Below, in pieces: positions 1-7,074 of a DNA stretch of 8,891 nt (within the stretch, counting starts at the first letter, position 1; each line of letters begins with the position of its first letter). Made by a program: the position numbers and the translations under genes. The notes under the pieces were generated by a model, which worked only from the letters and a program-made list of their open reading frames with translations, was not told the origin of the DNA and did no database searches. This stretch comes from Spirochaetaceae bacterium (GTDB lineage: Bacteria > Spirochaetota > Spirochaetia > Treponematales > Breznakiellaceae): assembly GCA_031275595.1 (NCBI GenBank), contig JAISOO010000104.1, forward strand, positions 1 through 8,891, written 5' to 3'.

Positions 1-1169
1 ATCACCACCACCAGGTTTTTGATCTTTTCCAGGGTCTGGTTAAAATACCGGGCCAGGTCGCCGACCTCGTCCTTGGATTTAAGGGCGATGGACTTGGTCA
101 GGTCCCCTTCCCCTTCGGAAATATCCTTGAGGGTCAGGGCCACGTTGACGATGGGGTTGGTAATGCCCGAGGCGATAAAGAACACGATGATCCCGGCGAT
201 AATCACGGCGACAGCCGCGAGGATAATGGTAAACTGGGTTAAGGTGGATACGGTGGCAAGGACCGTAGAGGATTCCACCGAAGACAACAAGGCCCAGGGG
301 GTCTCGATCTCCCCCACATAGAAGGGATAGCTGTCGCAGATCCGGCCGTTATTTGAAAAAATGACCGGCTTTCCGGTGCGGATGGCTTCCAGGGATCTAT
401 CGACCCCGACCTGACCCACCACCGGGAGCAGGACCTCCTTGGCGGTTAATCCTATCTTGGTTGCGTCATAATGGGCCACCACCGTGCCGTTGTTGCTGAT
501 AAGTATCGCCCGGCCGGTTTCATAGGGTTGCAATGCCTCAACGACCGACTGGGTCAGGCTCAGATCAAAGTTCACCCCGATAAGGCCCACGATAGTGTTC
601 GTGCCCTCGGGGATGATGGGAACGGTGATATTGGTCACCAGGACGTCCTTGCCGGCTATGGTCCAGTGGAAGGGATCGCTGATGATGGGTATGTTTTTCA
701 CCTCCGCCAGGGCATTTTGCCAATCCGTATATGGCCGCGTCTCCAGCGGACCCGCGTCCCGGGAAATCCAGGTAATAAAATTCCCGCTGGCGTCGGTCCC
801 CGGGGTGTTGGCCAGTTCCGCGTTCCGGTCGTCGATAACCCCCGGCTTCCACACCGTATACATCCCTACAAAGTTGGCCCTGGATTCCATGATCGCCTGG
901 ATCATTTCGGTATACCGGGTCCGCCGCACCGCGGGCTCCACCGATTCGTACCCGTTCATGATTTGGGCCAGGCTGGTTACCACGTCCAGATACACCTGAT
1001 ACCGGTTTTCCAGTTCCAGGGCGTGCAGGCCGGTCATATTTTCCAGATTAGCCTCCGCCGCCTCGATCTGCAAGGCGCTGGCCCGGCTTAACAAAATAGT
1101 AGACAGGGTCGTGATTACCACAACCATCATGACCGCGATGATAACCGTTAATTTAAGTTTGAGTTTCAT
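1..1169 (-). CDS. Methyl-accepting chemotaxis protein, N-terminal part (runs off left edge)
   Basis: A transmembrane chemoreceptor: it would bind a ligand outside the membrane and signal to CheA/CheW through a cytoplasmic coiled coil. The 389 residues present start MKLKLKLTVII, with a membrane segment at about 8-27. An extracellular domain follows at about 30-308, then a second membrane segment at about 311-333 (QFTIILAAVAVIIAGIIVFF). A HAMP linker comes next, containing GEGDLTKSIALKSKDEVGDL, and the window ends inside or just after it. The extracellular part looks like a double Cache (dCache) domain: W-K-P-G near residue 108, GNFITWISRD near 128, and GLIGVNFDLSLTQ near 200. I do not see the RxWY amino-acid-binding signature, so the ligand is unknown. 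The signalling domain is outside the window. The start is supported by AGGAGG at 1184-1179, nine bases upstream. It follows glyA on the same strand, but 793 bp and a terminator separate them, so it is probably transcribed alone. Confident in family, not in ligand. Confidence 0.9.
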   Translation of the reverse strand, partial: MKLKLKLTVIIAVMMVVVITTLSTILLSRASALQIEAAEANLENMTGLHALELENRYQVYLDVVTSLAQIMNGYESVEPAVRRTRYTEMIQAIMESRANFVGMYTVWKPGVIDDRNAELANTPGTDASGNFITWISRDAGPLETRPYTDWQNALAEVKNIPIISDPFHWTIAGKDVLVTNITVPIIPEGTNTIVGLIGVNFDLSLTQSVVEALQPYETGRAILISNNGTVVAHYDATKIGLTAKEVLLPVVGQVGVDRSLEAIRTGKPVIFSNNGRICDSYPFYVGEIETPWALLSSVESSTVLATVSTLTQFTIILAAVAVIIAGIIVFFIASGITNPIVNVALTLKDISEGEGDLTKSIALKSKDEVGDLARYFNQTLEKIKNLVVV

Positions 1170-1294
1170 CTCAATGCTCCTCCTAAAAGATCTTCAGTAG
1201 CCCCTTTCCACCGCCAATTTCCCACCGGTCCGGCGGACCTGAATTGAGAATTATAAACAAAGGTTTCAATTTTTAAAACCCCTGCGGGACCTGC

Positions 1295-1373
1295 GGAAAA
1301 AGCGGGCTGGCGTAATTTCAAACTTGAACCGCTTTTCCCAAAGCCCGTTTCAAACCCCCGCGTTTTGAAACGG
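1295..1373. repeat. Degenerate copy of the hairpin repeat family
   Basis: Two inverted repeats are visible. GGAAAAAGCGG (1295-1305) faces CCGCTTTTCC (1329-1338), matching the stem of module 2 in the full copies apart from one extra A. CCGTTTCAAA (1345-1354) faces TTTGAAACGG (1364-1373), a perfect 10-bp stem resembling the outer stems of the other copies. The conserved linker and CTGAAG loop are absent, so this is probably a decayed or rearranged relative; membership in the family is inferred. Confidence 0.4.
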
Positions 1374-1398
1374 CAGCCTTGAAAAACAATTTTCTAAG

Positions 1399-1519
1399 AC
1401 GTGAGCCTTTCCCAAAACCCGGTTGGTTTCGGGAAAGGCTTTGGAAAAAACGGCCCAAAGCCCGTTTTTTCCTCTAAATCTAAGGTTGCTTTCCCAAAAG
1501 TTTTGGGAAAGCCTCACGT
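1399..1519. repeat. Three-hairpin intergenic repeat, full copy A
   Basis: A folded element of about 120 bp with three stems. Stem 1 is AGCCTTTCCC (1404-1413) with GGGAAAGGCT (1431-1440). Stem 2 is GGAAAAAACGG (1443-1453) with CCGTTTTTTCC (1462-1472), a perfect 11 bp flanked by A and T runs. Stem 3 is GCTTTCCCAAAA with TTTTGGGAAAGC (1488-1512), perfect around a single G. The ends ACGTGAG (1399-1405) and CTCACGT (1513-1519) are inverted repeats that could close the whole unit into a branched, cloverleaf-like fold. An unpaired TAAATCTAAGG links stems 2 and 3. It closely resembles the copy at 6956-7074, but with paired stem changes. This copy lacks the CTGAAG loop in stem 3. Confidence 0.8.
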
Positions 1520-1697
1520 TAACCCAAGAATGCGGGCCGGCGGCAAAACAGGCATTTCGGAACCGGCCCCGCTTAATTTTACGAAAAAAAGATACCCATA
1601 AACCACCCCCTCAAAGCCGGCGTCAAACCGGCCGATTTTGAAATTGACCCATCGTTATTGCGTGTCTGTGTGGACAATCGACATCTCAGGAAGCCGC

Positions 1698-1718
1698 TCC
1701 AAAAACTGAAGTTTTGGA
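1698..1718. repeat. Isolated stem-3 module of the hairpin repeat
   Basis: TCCAAAA (1698-1704) and TTTTGGA (1712-1718) flank a CTGAAG-containing centre, matching stem 3 of the full copies at 1727-1845 and 6956-7074. It sits immediately upstream of full copy B and may be the remaining end of an adjacent copy whose other modules were lost. Confidence 0.5.
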
Positions 1719-1726
1719 AAAGCCTT

Positions 1727-1845
1727 GAGCTTTTCCAAAAACCCGGCTGGTTTTGTGGGAGGCTCGTGAAAAAACGATCTGAAGCCCGTTCTTTCCCCTA
1801 AATCCAAGGGTGCTTTCTCAAAAACTGAAGTTTTGGGAAAGCCTC
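1727..1845. repeat. Three-hairpin intergenic repeat, full copy B (partly decayed)
   Basis: The order of modules is the same as in copies A and C: a stem-1 region with the CCCGGCTGG centre, a stem-2 region (GAAAAAACG...CGTTCTTTC, one mismatch), the linker TAAATCCAAGG, then stem 3 with an ACTGAAGT loop (about 1812-1843). Its ends are GAG and CTC. Stem 1 has several unpaired changes, so this copy looks older or under weaker constraint. It lies about 120 bp beyond the glyA stop codon. Confidence 0.7.
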
Positions 1846-1918
1846 CCTTATTAAATTATTATAATTTATTTTCGAAATAATGATAGGGGAACCTGTGTGT
1901 TTTTTTTGAGAATTTAGG

Positions 1919-1951
1919 AAAAAAAACCCTTTGGCGGCAAAATTCCGCCAA
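1919..1951 (-). terminator. Intrinsic terminator of glyA
   Basis: Reading the minus strand, TTGGCGG (1951-1945), a 7-nt loop and CCGCCAA (1937-1931) form a GC-rich stem. AGGG and a run of eight T (1926-1919) follow. It starts 11 bp after the glyA stop. It is the only classical terminator in the window and is unrelated in sequence to the repeat family. Confidence 0.8.
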
Positions 1952-1962
1952 TTCAGGCTGTT

Positions 1963-3483
1963 TTACGGGCAAAAAACCCGCTTGAGCAGCTCCAGGTCCA
2001 GTTCCGGATACACCGGGAAGCGGGAGAGGAGCCTTTCCACCCGGGACAGGGCTTCGGCCCGGGCGGCCTCCCTGATATGGTATTTGACTTTACTGGGTTG
2101 GGGGGCTTCCCCGGCGCCCCGGGGATTTTCCGCGGCCAGGGTGTTCTTTAATACCAGGGCGATGATGGCGCCGAGCTCCTCCATTTCGGCCCGGGCCATT
2201 CCCAGGGTAGTTACCGCGGCGGTCCCGATCCGCAGCCCCGAGGTATACCAGGGGCCGTTGGGGTCAAAGGGAAGGCTGTTCCGGTTGAGGGTCAGGCGGC
2301 ATTCGTGGAGGCTGTTTTCCGCCTGCCGCCCGGTAAGGCCCAGGTGATGGACATCCACCAGAAAAAGGTGATTGTCGGTTCCCCCGGTCAGGACCTCCAG
2401 GCCGTTTTCCATGCAGGAAGCGGCCAGGGTCCGGCAGTTTTCCACGATCCGGGCCGCGTAATCCCGGAATTCCGGCCTGCCCGCCTCCCGGAAAGCCACG
2501 GCCTTGGCGGCGATAACGTGGGGCAGGGGCCCTCCCATGGTGAGGGGGCAGCCCTTGTCCAGGGCCTCGGCAAATTCCGCGGTGGAGAGAACCAGGCCGG
2601 CCCGGGGGCCCCGGAGGGTCTTGTGGGTGGTACTGGTAACCACCTGGGCGTGGGGGACGGGGTCGTAATCCCCGGTAAAAACCTTGCCCGCCACCAGCCC
2701 GGCAAAGTGGGCCATATCCACCATCAGCACCGACCCGGCCTTGTCGGCGATCTGCCGCATCCGCCGGAAGTTGATTTTTCGGGGATAGGCGGAATACCCG
2801 GCCAAAAGGATCAGGGGTTTAAGCTCCAGGGCCTGCCTTTCGATTTCATCATAATCCAGCAGTCCGGTTTGGGGGGAAACCGAATAACTGTGCACGTCAA
2901 AGATCCGGGAGGAGATATTGTAGCGGTAGCCGTGGGTCAGGTGGCCGCCGGAGTAATAATCCAGGCCCAAAAGCCGCTGGTTCCCCAATTCGGCCTTGAG
3001 CTCCTTCCATTGGGGGCCGGTGAGCTTATACAGGTTGGTTTCGCCGTATTTTTTTAAGGCGGGATTTTCGATCCGGGTGGTAAGGATGGCCCAGTAAGCC
3101 AGGATATTGGCGTCCGCCCCGCAATGGGGCTGAACATTGGCGTATTCCGCCCCAAAAACCTTCCGGGCTTCCTCCGCCGCCAGGGTCTCCACGGCATCCA
3201 CGTTTTCGTTCCCCGCGTAAAACCGGTGATTCGGCATACCCTCGGCGTATTTGTCGGTGAGCAAATTACCCATGGCAAGCTGCACCCCCAGGGAACAGTA
3301 ATTTTCACTGGCGATGAGCTTAACCCGGCGGCGCTGGTTTTCCAATTCCTTCACGATAGAAACGGCAACCTCCGGGGCGCTCTCGGAAATCTTCTGAAGA
3401 TTGCAAAGATAGGCCAAAAATCCAGTATCCGCCTTATCCGGGGGGGTGTTGGCGAGATACAGGGCGACAGGGTTGTGGTTCAT
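1963..3483 (-). CDS. glyA: Serine hydroxymethyltransferase
   Basis: A cytosolic PLP enzyme that converts serine and tetrahydrofolate to glycine and 5,10-methylene-tetrahydrofolate, feeding one-carbon units to thymidylate, purines and methionine. It has 506 residues against about 417 for the usual bacterial enzyme. Key motifs are present: LIASENYCS at 56-64, the substrate-site region GYSAYPR at 229-235, VDMAHFAG at 255-262 with the PLP-contacting Asp256 and His259, and VVTSTTHKTLRGPR at 281-294, where Lys288 should carry PLP. Extra length comes from an N-terminal extension of about 30-35 residues, an insertion at about 137-172 just before YYSGGHLTHG, and a longer C-terminus. This matches the long Treponema/Chlamydia-type form as I recall it. 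The start has GAGGAAG four to six bases upstream. It lies 178 bp after dnaJ on the same strand, with a hairpin repeat between, and has its own terminator. A TATAAT at 3498-3493 is too close to the ATG to be convincing as its promoter. Confidence 0.95.
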   Translation of the reverse strand: MNHNPVALYLANTPPDKADTGFLAYLCNLQKISESAPEVAVSIVKELENQRRRVKLIASENYCSLGVQLAMGNLLTDKYAEGMPNHRFYAGNENVDAVETLAAEEARKVFGAEYANVQPHCGADANILAYWAILTTRIENPALKKYGETNLYKLTGPQWKELKAELGNQRLLGLDYYSGGHLTHGYRYNISSRIFDVHSYSVSPQTGLLDYDEIERQALELKPLILLAGYSAYPRKINFRRMRQIADKAGSVLMVDMAHFAGLVAGKVFTGDYDPVPHAQVVTSTTHKTLRGPRAGLVLSTAEFAEALDKGCPLTMGGPLPHVIAAKAVAFREAGRPEFRDYAARIVENCRTLAASCMENGLEVLTGGTDNHLFLVDVHHLGLTGRQAENSLHECRLTLNRNSLPFDPNGPWYTSGLRIGTAAVTTLGMARAEMEELGAIIALVLKNTLAAENPRGAGEAPQPSKVKYHIREAARAEALSRVERLLSRFPVYPELDLELLKRVFCP

Positions 3484-3519
3484 GGCTTCCTCATTATAAA
3501 GATTTGGGCCCGAAGTATG

Positions 3520-3665
3520 CTAGAGCCTGTTGCACTTGTGGATTTTTTGCATAGACATGCAAAAAATCCTCGATTATCGGGCTCCTTTATGCAGTTTGCA
3601 GGGTATAAAAATTCACTTTTGTGAATTTTTATACGATTTTACGCTGAAGCGCAACAAACTGCTAG
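3520..3665. repeat. Multi-hairpin repeat variant between dnaJ and glyA
   Basis: The element is bounded by CTAG at 3520-3523 and 3662-3665; the second CTAG contains the dnaJ stop codon. It holds two perfect hairpins: GATTTTTTGCAT (3541-3552) with ATGCAAAAAATC (3557-3568), and GTATAAAAATTCAC (3603-3616) with GTGAATTTTTATAC (3621-3634). TGTTGC (3528-3533) and GCAACA (3651-3656) can close the whole unit. GCAGTTTG (3591-3598) and CAAACTGC (3655-3662) offer a competing closure. A GCTGAAGC loop near 3643-3650 recalls the CTGAAG loop of the other copies. Stem sequences differ from copies A-C, so membership in the same family rests on layout and is an inference. Confidence 0.6.
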
Positions 3666-4786
3666 TCCCTCGACAGCTCCGACAGCGGAATAGGTTTTGG
3701 CGAGTCGTTTTCCCCTTCGACCCGGGCGAGTTCTTCCATAAGTTCCTTGCCGCGTTTGCTCAATTTGGCGGGAATTTGGATCAAAAGTTTAATGTAGAGA
3801 TTGCCCCGGTGTCCGGCGGAGGGGACCCCCTCGTCCCGGATGCGGAGGAGTTTGCCGTTTTGGATGCCCGGGGGGACCTTGACCTTGATGACCCTGTTTT
3901 CCAGGGTGGTAACCTGAATATCCGCCCCCAGGGCAGCCTGGGTTATGGATATGGGGACCGCGCAGTAGAGGTCCAGGTTTTGGCGCTCAAAATATTCGTG
4001 GGGCTTCACCCGGATAAACACGTAGAGATCCCCCGGCGGGCCGCCCCCGGGGCCGGCGTCTCCCTGGCGGGGGATAACCACCCGTTTCCCGTTTTCCACC
4101 CCCGCGGGGATGGTAACCATGATCTTCTGCCGTTTTTTCCGGGCTCCCGACCCGCCGCAGTCTTTACAGGGCTGTTCGATGATGTACCCTTCGCCGCCGC
4201 AGGCGGGGCAGGTGGAGGCCACGGAGAAAAAGCCCTGGCTGTGCCGCACCTGGCCTGAACCGGCGCAGGTGGGGCAGACCTTTTTGCCCGCCCCGTTGGC
4301 CGCCCCCGTACCCTTACAGGTTTCGCAGGTTTCATTCCGGGAATACTGGATCTCCACCTTGGTGCCAAAGACCGCGTCTTTAAAGGATATTTCGATATCG
4401 TAGCGGAGGTTTGCCCCCTGTTTGACCCTGCCGGAAGAACTGTTCCCCCGGAAACGGCCGCCGCCGCCGAAAAAGGTGTCGAAAATGCCGGAAAAATCCC
4501 CAAAGATATCCTCAAAACCGTGAAAGGTGGAAGAAAAGTCCTGGGCGCCGCCGGCCATGCCCTCGACCCCGGCGAAGCCGAACTGGTCGTAGGCGGCCTT
4601 TTTCTGATCGTCCGAGAGGATCTCGTAGGCTTCGGTGGCTTCCTTGAATTTCTCCTCCGCCTCCTTGTTCCCCGGATTTTTATCCGGATGATATTGAATG
4701 GCGAGTTTTCGGTATGCCTTTTTTATATCATCCTTGGACGCGTTTTTTTGTAAGCCCAGCACTTCATAATAATCACGTTTGGCCAC
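3662..4786 (-). CDS. dnaJ: Chaperone protein DnaJ (Hsp40)
   Basis: The co-chaperone that delivers unfolded proteins to DnaK and stimulates its ATPase. Length is 374 residues, normal for type I DnaJ. The order of domains is complete: J domain at about 1-70 with the essential HPD at 33-35; a Gly/Phe-rich linker at about 71-115 ([14 protein letters not shown]); and a zinc region with four CxxCxGxG repeats (Cys154/157, 171/174, 193/196, 207/210). The C-terminal substrate-binding domains run from about 220 to 345, with [11 protein letters not shown] and [13 protein letters not shown]. The start is GTG; translation from there gives the standard [11 protein letters not shown] opening, and an AAAAGGG about eight bases upstream is a modest ribosome site. 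It is 98 bp downstream of dnaK, so co-transcription is plausible, although hairpins occupy the gap. No damaging change is visible. Confidence 0.97.
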   Translation of the reverse strand: MAKRDYYEVLGLQKNASKDDIKKAYRKLAIQYHPDKNPGNKEAEEKFKEATEAYEILSDDQKKAAYDQFGFAGVEGMAGGAQDFSSTFHGFEDIFGDFSGIFDTFFGGGGRFRGNSSSGRVKQGANLRYDIEISFKDAVFGTKVEIQYSRNETCETCKGTGAANGAGKKVCPTCAGSGQVRHSQGFFSVASTCPACGGEGYIIEQPCKDCGGSGARKKRQKIMVTIPAGVENGKRVVIPRQGDAGPGGGPPGDLYVFIRVKPHEYFERQNLDLYCAVPISITQAALGADIQVTTLENRVIKVKVPPGIQNGKLLRIRDEGVPSAGHRGNLYIKLLIQIPAKLSKRGKELMEELARVEGENDSPKPIPLSELSRD

Positions 4787-4803
4787 AGCAATACCCTTTT
4801 ATA

Positions 4804-4836
4804 GGGAGAAGTGAGGAGCGTCCCGTAACTTCTCCC
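4804..4836 (-). promoter_or_regulatory. Hairpin in the dnaJ leader
   Basis: GGGAGAAGT (4804-4812) and ACTTCTCCC (4828-4836) form a perfect 9-bp stem with a 15-nt loop. It ends about 18 bp before the dnaJ GTG and just ahead of the weak AAAAGGG ribosome site. On the minus strand it is followed by TATAAAAGGG rather than a T run, so it is not an obvious terminator for dnaK. It could stabilise or insulate the dnaJ message; function unknown. Confidence 0.5.
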
Positions 4837-4843
4837 TTTTAAC

Positions 4844-4882
4844 AGAGGCTGTTCCAAAACTTCAGCTTGGGAACAGCCTCTC
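4844..4882. repeat. Single-hairpin copy of the repeat after dnaK
   Basis: AGAGGCTGTTCC (4844-4855) pairs with GGAACAGCCTCT (4871-4882), a perfect 12 bp. The loop contains ACTTCAGC, the complement of the CTGAAG loop seen elsewhere. The hairpin ends two bases from the dnaK stop codon (4887-4885). The stem body GGCTGTTCC is a variant of GCCTGTTTC at 7791-7799 and GGCTTTCCC in the full copies. Confidence 0.7.
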
Positions 4883-4884
4883 AA

Positions 4885-6804
4885 CTATTTGTCGTCCACT
4901 ACCTCGTAATCAGCGTCTTCCGCGCTTTTGGTATTACCACTGTCCCCCGGGGGATTCCCCGGACCGGGGCCCGCTTCGGGGCCGGACCCCTGGGGCTGGG
5001 CGCCGGTTTGTTTGTACACCTCTTCGGCGATCTTATAGGAAACCTGCTTAAGGGCCTCGGTTTTATCCTTAATGGCCTGGGGATCCCCCCCTTCCAGGGC
5101 CCGGCGGAGGTCGGCGATGGCTTCTTCGGCCTTGGATTTATCCGCGGGATTTACCTTGTCCCCCAGGTCCTTGATGTTCTTCTCGGTGCTGTAAATCATG
5201 GAATCCGCTTCGTTCCTGACCTCGGCCTTTTCCCGTTCCCGTTTGTCCTCTTCGGCGTGAAGTTCCGCTTCCTTGACCATCCGCTCTATATCGGTATCCG
5301 AGAGCCCCGAGGAGCTTTCGATGCGGATCTTCTGCTCCTTGCCGGTGCCCAGGTCCTTGGCGGATACGTGGACGATGCCGTTGGCGTCGATGTCGAAGGT
5401 AACCTCTATCTGGGGTATCCCCCGGGGCGCCGGCGGGATTCCCACCAGGTCGAAACGTCCCAGGACCCGGTTTTGGCTGGCCATTTCCCGTTCCCCCTGG
5501 AGGACCTGGATGGAAACCGCGGTTTGTCCGTCCGCGGCGGTGGAGAATATCTGGCTCTTCCGGGTGGGAATCGTGGTGTTCCGGGGAATCAGTTTGGTCA
5601 TCACCCCTCCCAGGGTTTCGATCCCCAGGGAGAGGGGCGTTACGTCCAAGAGGAGCACGTCTTTGACATCGCCCCCCAGGATACCCCCCTGGATGGCCGC
5701 GCCGATGGCCACCGCCTCGTCGGGGTTGACCCCCCGGTTCGGCTCCTTGCGGAAAAGGTCCTTGACGATCTGCTGAACCGCGGGGATCCGGGTGGACCCC
5801 CCCACGAGGATCACCTCGTCGATCTGGTCCGCGTTAAGCTGGGCATCGGCCAAGGCTTTTTTGCAGGGCTCCTTGGACCGTTCCAGGAGGTCCTGAACCA
5901 TCTGTTCAAATTTCGCCCGGTTCAGGGTTTTCTGCAGATGCTTGGGGCCGCTCTGATCCGCGGTGATAAAGGGAAGGTTGATCTCCGTGGTCTGCATGGC
6001 GGACAACTCGATCTTGGCCTTTTCCGCGGCTTCCCGGAGCCGCTGCAGGGCCATCCGGTCCAGGCCGAGGTCTATCCCCGTATCCTTCTTGAATTCCGCG
6101 ATAAGCCATTCCATGATCCGGCGGTCAAAGTCATCGCCCCCCAGGTGGGTGTCGCCGTTGGTGGATTTGACCTCAAAGACCCCTTCCCCCAGTTCCAGGA
6201 TAGAAATATCGAAGGTCCCGCCCCCCAGGTCATAGACGGCGATGGTTTTTTCTTTTTTCTGATCCTTATTGAATCCAAAGGCCAGGGAAGCCGCGGTGGG
6301 CTCATTGATGATCCGTTTAACCTCAAGGCCCGCGATCTTTCCCGCGTCCTTGGTGGCCTGACGCTGGGCGTCGTTAAAATAGGCGGGTACGGTGATCACC
6401 GCTTCGGTAACCGCCTCGCCCAGATAGTCCTCGGCGGTCTGTTTCATCTTCTGCAGGACAAAGGCGGATATTTCCTGGGGAGAATACAACTTCCCGTCAA
6501 TATTCACCCGGACATCGTCCCCCTGCTCTACCACGTTATAGGGAACCAGTTTGGTTTCTCCGGGAACCTCCGAATAGCGGCGGCCCATGAATCTTTTAAT
6601 AGAATAAACGGTATTTTCGGGATTGGTGATCATCTGATTTTTGGCCGGCTGACCCACAACCCGTTCCCCCTTGCTGGTGAAACCAATAATAGAGGGAGTA
6701 GTACGGCCCCCTTCGGAATTCTGAATAACAATAGGTTCACCGCCTTCAAGGACGGCGACGCATGAATTAGTAGTTCCCAGGTCAATTCCGATTATTTTAC
6801 CCAT
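4885..6804 (-). CDS. dnaK: Chaperone protein DnaK (Hsp70)
   Basis: The ATP-driven chaperone that binds and releases exposed hydrophobic segments of client proteins, working with DnaJ and GrpE. Length is 639 residues, as usual. The nucleotide-binding domain carries GIDLGTTNS at 6-14, [15 protein letters not shown] at 136-150, [11 protein letters not shown] at 191-201 and [14 protein letters not shown] at 331-344. The interdomain linker VLLLDVTP is at 383-390. The substrate-binding beta domain follows to about 500, then the helical lid. A flexible Gly/Pro-rich tail (about 601-630) ends in [11 protein letters not shown], a variant of the acidic bacterial C-terminal motif. The start is supported by AAGGAG (6817-6812) seven bases upstream. 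It lies 270 bp after grpE, with two hairpin repeats between, and a possible promoter of its own is at 6851-6823. The gene appears intact. Confidence 0.98.
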   Translation of the reverse strand: MGKIIGIDLGTTNSCVAVLEGGEPIVIQNSEGGRTTPSIIGFTSKGERVVGQPAKNQMITNPENTVYSIKRFMGRRYSEVPGETKLVPYNVVEQGDDVRVNIDGKLYSPQEISAFVLQKMKQTAEDYLGEAVTEAVITVPAYFNDAQRQATKDAGKIAGLEVKRIINEPTAASLAFGFNKDQKKEKTIAVYDLGGGTFDISILELGEGVFEVKSTNGDTHLGGDDFDRRIMEWLIAEFKKDTGIDLGLDRMALQRLREAAEKAKIELSAMQTTEINLPFITADQSGPKHLQKTLNRAKFEQMVQDLLERSKEPCKKALADAQLNADQIDEVILVGGSTRIPAVQQIVKDLFRKEPNRGVNPDEAVAIGAAIQGGILGGDVKDVLLLDVTPLSLGIETLGGVMTKLIPRNTTIPTRKSQIFSTAADGQTAVSIQVLQGEREMASQNRVLGRFDLVGIPPAPRGIPQIEVTFDIDANGIVHVSAKDLGTGKEQKIRIESSSGLSDTDIERMVKEAELHAEEDKREREKAEVRNEADSMIYSTEKNIKDLGDKVNPADKSKAEEAIADLRRALEGGDPQAIKDKTEALKQVSYKIAEEVYKQTGAQPQGSGPEAGPGPGNPPGDSGNTKSAEDADYEVVDDK

Positions 6805-6822
6805 TTTTAAGCTCCTTTTTAG

Positions 6823-6851
6823 AAGATACTAAATCTAAAGTTAGTTTCCAA
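6823..6851 (-). promoter_or_regulatory. Possible sigma70-type promoter directly ahead of dnaK
   Basis: On the minus strand TTGGAA (6851-6846), 17 bp, then TATCTT (6828-6823); each box matches four of six consensus bases. The predicted start would fall at about 6816, inside the ribosome site, giving a very short leader, which weakens the call. Its position after two hairpin elements would let dnaK be transcribed apart from grpE. Confidence 0.3.
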
Positions 6852-6873
6852 AATTATTCATACAAAATATCCG

Positions 6874-6946
6874 CGGGGTTTGTTCCGAAACCCGGGTGTT
6901 TTTTGGAACAAGCCCCGGAAAAACCGGTCAAAAACCCGGATTTCCG
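6874..6946. repeat. Two-hairpin copy D of the repeat, upstream of dnaK
   Basis: The first stem is formed by CGGGGTTTGTTCCGAAA (6874-6890) and TTTTGGAACAAGCCCCG (6901-6917), nearly perfect over 17 bp with G-T pairs. The second is GGAAAAACCGG (6917-6927) facing CCGGATTTCC (6936-6945), imperfect. These correspond to modules 1 and 2 of the full copies; the linker and stem 3 are missing. It directly adjoins full copy C at 6956. Confidence 0.65.
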
Positions 6947-6955
6947 CTGATCTAT

Positions 6956-7074
6956 GAGCTTTTCCCAAAACCCGGTTGGTTTTGGGAAAAGCTTAGGAAA
7001 AAGCGGTCCAAGGTCCGCTTTTTCATGTAAATTCAAGGGAGCTTTCCCGCAAACTGAAGTTTTGGGAAAGCCTC
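6956..7074. repeat. Three-hairpin intergenic repeat, full copy C
   Basis: This is the best preserved copy with the CTGAAG loop. Stem 1 is AGCTTTTCCC with GGGAAAAGCT (6957-6993). Stem 2 is GAAAAAGCGG with CCGCTTTTTC (6997-7024), which in either direction resembles a terminator stem followed by T. The linker TAAATTCAAGG follows, then stem 3, GCTTTCCC with GGGAAAGC around AAACTGAAGTTT (7041-7072). It ends one base from the grpE stop codon (7077-7075). Compared with copy A, stem 1 changes C to T on one arm and G to A on the other, and stem 2 changes A-T to G-C, in both cases keeping the pairing. Confidence 0.85.

Larger units (their letters stand above)
1170..1918. other. Long intergenic region between glyA and the chemoreceptor, no gene
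   Basis: No coding region is supported here. The stretch is mainly palindromic repeats (separate entries). On the minus strand there is a perfect TATAAT at 1255-1250, which could be the -10 box of the chemoreceptor gene with a leader of about 75 nt, but I see no convincing -35 and no sigma28-type motif. That leader contains a small GGTCC-GCC-GGACC hairpin at about 1228-1240. Between repeats, 1520-1690 has a GCCGG...CCGGC hairpin (about 1616-1633) and nothing else I recognise. The segment 1850-1905 is very AT-rich. Confidence 0.6.

Noticed and set aside
1401..1601. Two similar short frames (1401 and 6954) both reading MS-SQNPVGFGK
   Set aside because: Both begin inside hairpin repeats A and C, so similarity reflects the repeat itself. 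Copy B has a stop in the same frame, and the observed base changes preserve pairing rather than codons.
1399..1845. CRISPR array
   Set aside because: The repeats are about 120 bp, internally palindromic, irregularly spaced and scattered across several gaps; there are no unique spacers of constant length and no cas genes.
2305..3057. Plus-strand open frames opposite glyA, dnaJ, grpE and the chemoreceptor
   Set aside because: All are antisense shadows of confident genes with low-complexity products and no ribosome sites.
3493..3498. Perfect TATAAT ahead of glyA
   Set aside because: It lies only about 10 bases from the ATG and has no -35 partner, so it would give an almost leaderless message.
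4867..6765. A 632-codon open frame on the plus strand, opposite dnaK
   Set aside because: It is antisense to an unmistakable dnaK; long antisense frames opposite Hsp70 genes are a well-known effect of their codon bias. The product is low-complexity Gly/Leu/Phe-rich with no domain.
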